This document shows positions 60,459 to 64,000 of a stretch of DNA of 64,000 bases, one piece after another (the stretch's first letter is position 1; every line of letters begins with the position of its first letter). Made by a program: the position numbers and the translations under genes. The notes below the pieces were generated by a model. That model made no database searches and was not told the origin of the DNA. It saw only the letters and a list, made by a program, of their open reading frames with translations. This stretch comes from Onchocerca lupi. Taxonomy: Eukaryota > Nematoda > Chromadorea > Rhabditida > Onchocercidae. Location: assembly GCA_028564675.1 (NCBI GenBank), contig JAOVVO010000479.1, positions 1-64,000 on the forward strand, written 5' to 3'.

Positions 60459-63400
60459 GTTCTAATTGAATAAAAACTTTAATCCAGCTTAAATTCAGCT
60501 AAAATCTAGCTTAAAAATTCTCAAAAAAAAAAAAAAAAAAAAATTCATACAAATAAATTTAAATCAAAATTCATACATAATTTGAAAAAGTCAAATAAGC
60601 AAATAGAATCGTTTGTGATTGAGAAGACAAAAAATCTAAGACAGAATGAAAAAGAATGCATTTTTGATTATCGCAAAGTTGTTTAGTCAGGAAGAATAAT
60701 TCAGCATTGAATTTGAATGAACGGTACGGAAGAATATGACGCCATAAGAAAGATATGAATGCTACCGACCTTCATGTCATCAAAAAGCTTACGGTTGACC
60801 CAATCGTTCTTACGTAACAGGTTGAGAACTACTCGGCAAATAATATTCCTCGATAAAGCATCGTATTACTATATCAATGATTGCACCACCAAAAATGAAC
60901 GAGACCTATCTTGAAAGTTCACAATCATCCATCTCTCTCTCTTCTCTCTTCCTCACTCTCTCCTTAATTTTTTTATATACTATGTGCCACTTAATAATTA
61001 CATTAGTTGCTACATGAAACATAAATTTCGAATTTTAAAACTCTCAAAATTAGACATTCTAGATTACTCTTGCAATTATTAAAAATTCTTTGCATAGATA
61101 TAAGAAAGTATCAAAATCAAACATCACTTCTACTACCGTTATTTAAAGTATTCCTTTTTTAATAAAAAAAAAAAAAAAAAAAAAAAAGAAAAATGATTTC
61201 ATGATTAACAGTTTACATCGGGAAAATAGCCACAATTTAAAAATGATCATTTCATTAGAACTTTTTTCATTTTCAGATTTTTCAACTATTAAAATTTTCA
61301 ATATAATTAAATGTTTTTTGAATATCTAAAAATTACCATGATTCTTCCGAATATTACAAACTTTTTCCACTGTACATTTCATGCAATTGAAAATTAAATG
61401 ATATATTTTAGATACTTACAATTATAAAAAAACTGTAAATCTTCACCACTCGGCGGCTAAACAGGCAAAATTTATTGAAATGAAAAGCATTATTTTTTAG
61501 AAGACAGTAGAAAATCTAGCTAATAAAATGAAATATTTTTTTAGCTAAAAAAAAATAAAATGAAATATTTTTTTTAGCTTTTTTAGCTTTTTTTAGCTAA
61601 AAAAATATTTCATTTTATTAGCTAGATTTCTTTAAACAAAATACCTGCCCTTTAATAGAACCTCAAATTTCAATCCAAACAATTTTGTTTAATTCAAAAA
61701 AAAATCAAGTTTTGTAATTCGGTGAAAAATTGAAAATTTAATATGCTCAATTGATTTTTAATTCTAATACAATTTTCAAATCAAAAAAAAAAAGCAATCT
61801 GTGATGAGATGGACCAATAGTTTTTTGACATGAAATGAAAAAATCTGGAAAATATTTTGTTTAGCATGGCAAAAATCGTTTAAAAACTTGATATGAGCTT
61901 TATATCACAATTTTCAATCCTTCAAAACATATTCAGAATAATGAGAGAGTTTTTTTTTTTCAGAAAAAAAAAAGGAAAAAAATAATTTAACCAACCAATT
62001 AATTTCTTTAATTGGCAATGAGTTGTCTAAGTGTTTATAAAATACACAAACAAAATAATTATATTTAAATGAAATATGTTAGCATCAAAATGTTTCCGTT
62101 TTATTGAAAAATCCAATTAATACTAAAAATAATACTAATTGTATATATCTACAATGTTTTTGATATTATTTCAATATTTCTGTAAAATATTTACAAAATC
62201 CTGATAATATTATCTAGAAACAACAATGATTTTAAAATAATACCATCAGAATATCTCCAAATGTTATACAGAAATATCGAATAAATATAAAAAATCATTG
62301 TGTTTTTTAAAATAATATCACTAAAAAGTTTGGAAATATTTTATGAAAATACGAAAGTAACATTGAAAATACTTTATTTTTCTGTTAACTTCTTTTTAAT
62401 TTGACACAAAGTGCTAATATACCAGTGTTCTTGATAATATTTATACGAAAAAAAAAAAATTCGTCAACAACAGGTGAATCATTCATACTAATAAAGTTGA
62501 CAATTCAACAGCATTAAACATAAGGTGATTTGAATGTTTGAAAAATAATGATCGAACCAATGAATTATCTTCAAAGATTATTCAAAGATGAATCAATAAA
62601 TCAAATTCATTTAAAATAAGAAATTGCTATGGATAATAATCACCACTGAATTATCGTATATTTCTTTGAAAAAATATCGAGATTTTAGTATATAAAAAAT
62701 GCAATAGAGAAGAAGAAGAAGCAGGAATGGCATTTTATCATAATCACGAATTCTTGTCATTCCATGATTTTGCGAAAAAGGATTTCCACTATGGGATTGG
62801 AGTTTGCATAAAAACATAGCATTAATTGCGTGTGCCACTTTTTTCTAAAATTTGTTAACTGTTTACTTTCTAATATTTTTTCAGTATTTTTATTTTCTTA
62901 ATTTTCGTGGGGTGAGAGTATGATGTCAGTTTCAAGATAAATTGTTGAGGACTATGTTGTTGTCCATAAAAATAAAAGAAGTATGTGAGATGCAAGTGCA
63001 GTAAAATATAATTAAATGAAATTTAAAAATTACTCAAAAAATATCTTATTAAGTTTTATTCATATCTTTCTTTAAGCATGCTTTTTGCTTTGTCAAGTTT
63101 TCGGTTTCAATTAAATTGGGATTTTCTCTGTTTTATTGGCAGTTTCCTATTTATATATGAACCAAGATTTTTATTTATGTTTAAATTTGAATACATTTAA
63201 TTTTTCTTATTTTTTGTTTTAAGTTGAGACAGTTTTGATTCGGATTGAAGTTTTTTGTTCTAACTTTCTGTTCAATATTTATTGATTCTTGATTTAATAT
63301 AAAATCGAACTTCTATCTGATTTGCTGTCGAAATCGAAATTGATTTTCCTTTATGAATTTGGATTATATTTTTATTTAAATCCAATTTACAATAAATTTT

Positions 63401-63600
63401 TTGAAGTTAATAACAAATCTTCTATAGTTCATAGTTGTGGATTACGGGATTTCGATTTTCAAGATTACATGCATAAATCGCCTTCATTTCTGTGCATTAA
63501 GCGGGAGAACTGCGACTTTTCTCGGAACTTCCGAAGGAGCTTGGAGAATTCACCCCTATTATCAGTGTATGACTGAAAATTAGTATCAAGAAGAGTAATA
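60459..63600. other. Divergent intergenic region between bZIP and nucleoside transporter genes
   Basis: Promoters of both genes should lie here, but no specific element was identified. It contains a CT-rich tract at about 60930-60962, A-runs (60523-60542, 61165-61187) and the strong palindrome at 61512-61629. The open frame at 63322-63576 overlaps the probable leader of the transporter and looks like chance. Confidence 0.5.
61512..61629. repeat. Perfect 42-base-arm inverted repeat
   Basis: Bases 61512-61553 (AAATCTAGCTAATAAAATGA onward) are the exact reverse complement of 61588-61629, around a 34-base centre. The centre itself repeats TAAAATGAAATATTTTTTTT and TTTTAGCT, so the locus combines a direct and an inverted duplication. 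Confidence 0.93.
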
Positions 63601-64000
63601 ATGAATACATGTCGGATGCTTATATTTTCCGCATTTGTGTTTATTTCAACGACAAGTTTATTACCGTGGAATTTATTTATGAATGCACATGAGGTATGTC
63701 AATATTATCAGTTGCAAATGATATGAAAAAATTATTGGTGAAAGCAAAACATTTGTCTGGGATCTCCAGAAACATTGTATGTTGTTATGATCAGGTGTTT
63801 TGGATTGCACCAATGATTTAATTATTGAGTGCGTTAAATTTAAATGTTAAGAGACTGTCTATCAAAAAAAAAAAAAGGCTTATTGTTTGAACTATTTTTT
63901 TCTTCCTTTTCACCAGAAAAAAATATTCTTTTTCAGTATTATCACTATAAGCTACGCAATGTTACTGATAACATAAGTGTAAGTGATGAAAAAGATGGTG
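63601..64000 (+). CDS. Equilibrative nucleoside transporter (SLC29), N-terminal part
   Basis: Exon 1 is 63601-63693 and exon 2 starts at 63937 after TTTTTCAG; the gene runs past the window edge. The first exon encodes a short N terminus and TM1 (MLIFSAFVFISTTSLLPWNL) with the family hallmark LLPWN followed by FMNAHE. Exon 2 begins YYHYKLRNVT and holds a potential N-glycosylation site (NVT) in the first extracellular loop, as in other ENTs. These transporters carry nucleosides and bases passively across the plasma membrane; parasites and their hosts both rely on them for purine salvage. The start ATG follows an AATTAG acceptor at about 63576-63582, which may receive the spliced leader. Only about 52 residues are visible, so the family call rests on TM1 and the exon pattern. 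Confidence 0.75.

Noticed and set aside
60926..60962. CT-rich tract (CATCCATCTCTCTCTCTTCTCTCTTC style)
   Set aside because: Simple dinucleotide-like repeat; could be promoter-associated but nothing specific supports that.

Overview
The window looks like nuclear DNA of a parasitic nematode, most likely a filarial worm (Onchocercidae; inference). The sequence is strongly AT-rich with many homopolymer A and T tracts. Genes are split into small exons by introns of roughly 60 to 2000 bases. Introns end in TTTCAG or TTTTAG type acceptors, and several start codons sit just behind such an acceptor, as expected if messages receive a trans-spliced leader. No bacterial operon, CRISPR array, rRNA or tRNA gene was recognised. 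All multi-exon models were built by hand from splice sites, reading phase and protein-family logic.

Layout. 1-126 is an AAT microsatellite. 524-878 (minus) holds the last exon or exons of an unidentified gene. 5197-10199 (plus) is a collagen prolyl 4-hydroxylase alpha subunit. 10200-16750 is mostly empty, with one unresolved open fragment and a 194-base direct repeat. 16756-29650 is a tandem segmental duplication. Each copy carries a LIV-1 type ZIP zinc transporter (17037-19507 and 25783-28448, plus) followed tail-to-tail by the end of a small minus-strand gene, which is complete at its 3' end in copy B (29509-30374) and only a terminal-exon relic in copy A. The 4.9 kb between the copies is a retroelement graveyard with a BEL/Pao reverse transcriptase relic and a 0.6 kb imperfect palindrome. 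33287-40820 (minus) is an 11-exon SLC22-like organic ion transporter. 41000-58600 is a long gene-poor stretch containing a TIR or Helentron-like element (46251-47276) and an orphan glycosyltransferase-like exon (57102). 58630-60458 (minus) is a very small bZIP protein. 63601-64000 (plus) is the start of an equilibrative nucleoside transporter that runs off the window.

Functionally the genes do not form one pathway: cuticle collagen maturation, zinc transport, organic ion transport, nucleoside transport and transcription control. The most notable biology is the zinc transporter pair. Its cytosolic-loop type histidine tract has expanded from one to five units in one copy, the two copies look like a gene-conversion mosaic, and the duplication has placed a spare, in-phase terminal exon downstream of the neighbouring gene. 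Two AG|GCAAGT (GC-AG) introns and several hairpin-forming repeats are further points of interest. I did not find convincing evidence for an entirely new molecular system.
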